64,000 nucleotides of DNA, from NCBI RefSeq assembly GCF_006496635.1, contig NZ_CP022958.1:2728001-2792000 (forward strand), read 5' to 3'. Shown piece after piece: positions 63,921 to 64,000 of this stretch. The notes under the pieces are model-generated. The model worked only from the letters and a program-made list of their open reading frames with translations, was not told where the DNA came from and made no database searches. How positions within the stretch are numbered: the stretch's first letter is position 1; each line of letters starts with the position of its first letter. The stretch comes from Azoarcus sp. DD4 (lineage in GTDB: Bacteria; Pseudomonadota; Gammaproteobacteria; Burkholderiales; Rhodocyclaceae). The position numbers and the translations under genes were made by a program.

Positions 63921-64000
63921 GTCAGACTCCTCGGTTCTCTCTGTGGGGAGGCGCCCTGCCCGCCTGCCGCGGGTCTTCGGCCGGCGTCCGCCCCCGCTTC

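Overview
The window is about 64 kb of GC-rich DNA from a betaproteobacterium. The gene set suggests the Rhodocyclales (Thauera / Azoarcus / Aromatoleum type): TRAP transport of organic acids, anthraniloyl-CoA (2-aminobenzoyl-CoA) and glutaryl-CoA metabolism, a PadBCD-like molybdoenzyme, and an RND/DUF1302/DUF1329 envelope module. Genus assignment is inference from gene content; no rRNA or tRNA gene was seen. The whole window reads as a catabolic island for aromatic and N-containing compounds.

Layout. 1-6.9 kb: end of a FAD dehydrogenase, then a DctBD-type two-component system, a DUF1850 protein, a fused TRAP permease and a TAXI receptor; the receptor has a clear sigma-54 promoter with tandem palindromes upstream. 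7.2-15.7 kb: a glutarate-type block with an LhgO-like oxidase, a GabD/DavD-type dehydrogenase, EtfBA, a class III CoA-transferase (GcdG-like), glutaryl-CoA dehydrogenase and a divergent LysR regulator (GcdR-like). 15.8-16.7 kb: a small protein and a lipoprotein that resembles a dead archaemetzincin. 16.7-26 kb: a MarR-controlled leftward operon for an anthraniloyl-CoA monooxygenase/reductase pathway, including a second, nearly identical gcdH. 26.2-30 kb: AraC regulator, SDR, and a StyA/StyB-type flavin monooxygenase pair (indole or styrene type). 30-31 kb: DUF808 protein.

31-50 kb: a GMC oxidoreductase with its small subunit, a two-component luciferase-like monooxygenase, an AraC regulator, MobB plus a PadBCD-like molybdoenzyme, a second AraC regulator, and the rightward YCF48 / RND / DUF1302 / DUF1329 operon. 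50-60 kb: a leftward operon led by a CarAa-like Rieske oxygenase with its reductase, an M20-fold protein without metal ligands, a racemase-fold protein without its cysteines, an alpha/beta hydrolase, two amidases, and an SDR beyond an intrinsic terminator. 60-64 kb: a second StyA/StyB pair and two AraC regulators.

How it may work together. The styrene/indole-type monooxygenases could feed an anthranilate-like product into the CoA-dependent 2-aminobenzoate route and then into glutaryl-CoA and crotonyl-CoA, with EtfAB as electron acceptor. This is a hypothesis. The strongest new observation is regulatory. Six promoters (GMC, LLM monooxygenase, mobB, padB, YCF48 operon, Rieske operon) carry paired XylS-like boxes TGC(A/G)-N6-GGATA with a 20-bp period, followed 22-23 bp later by TANNNT. 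Three AraC paralogs in the window share nearly the same DNA-recognition helix and are the likely regulators. Two families of dispersed repeats fill the longer intergenic gaps.
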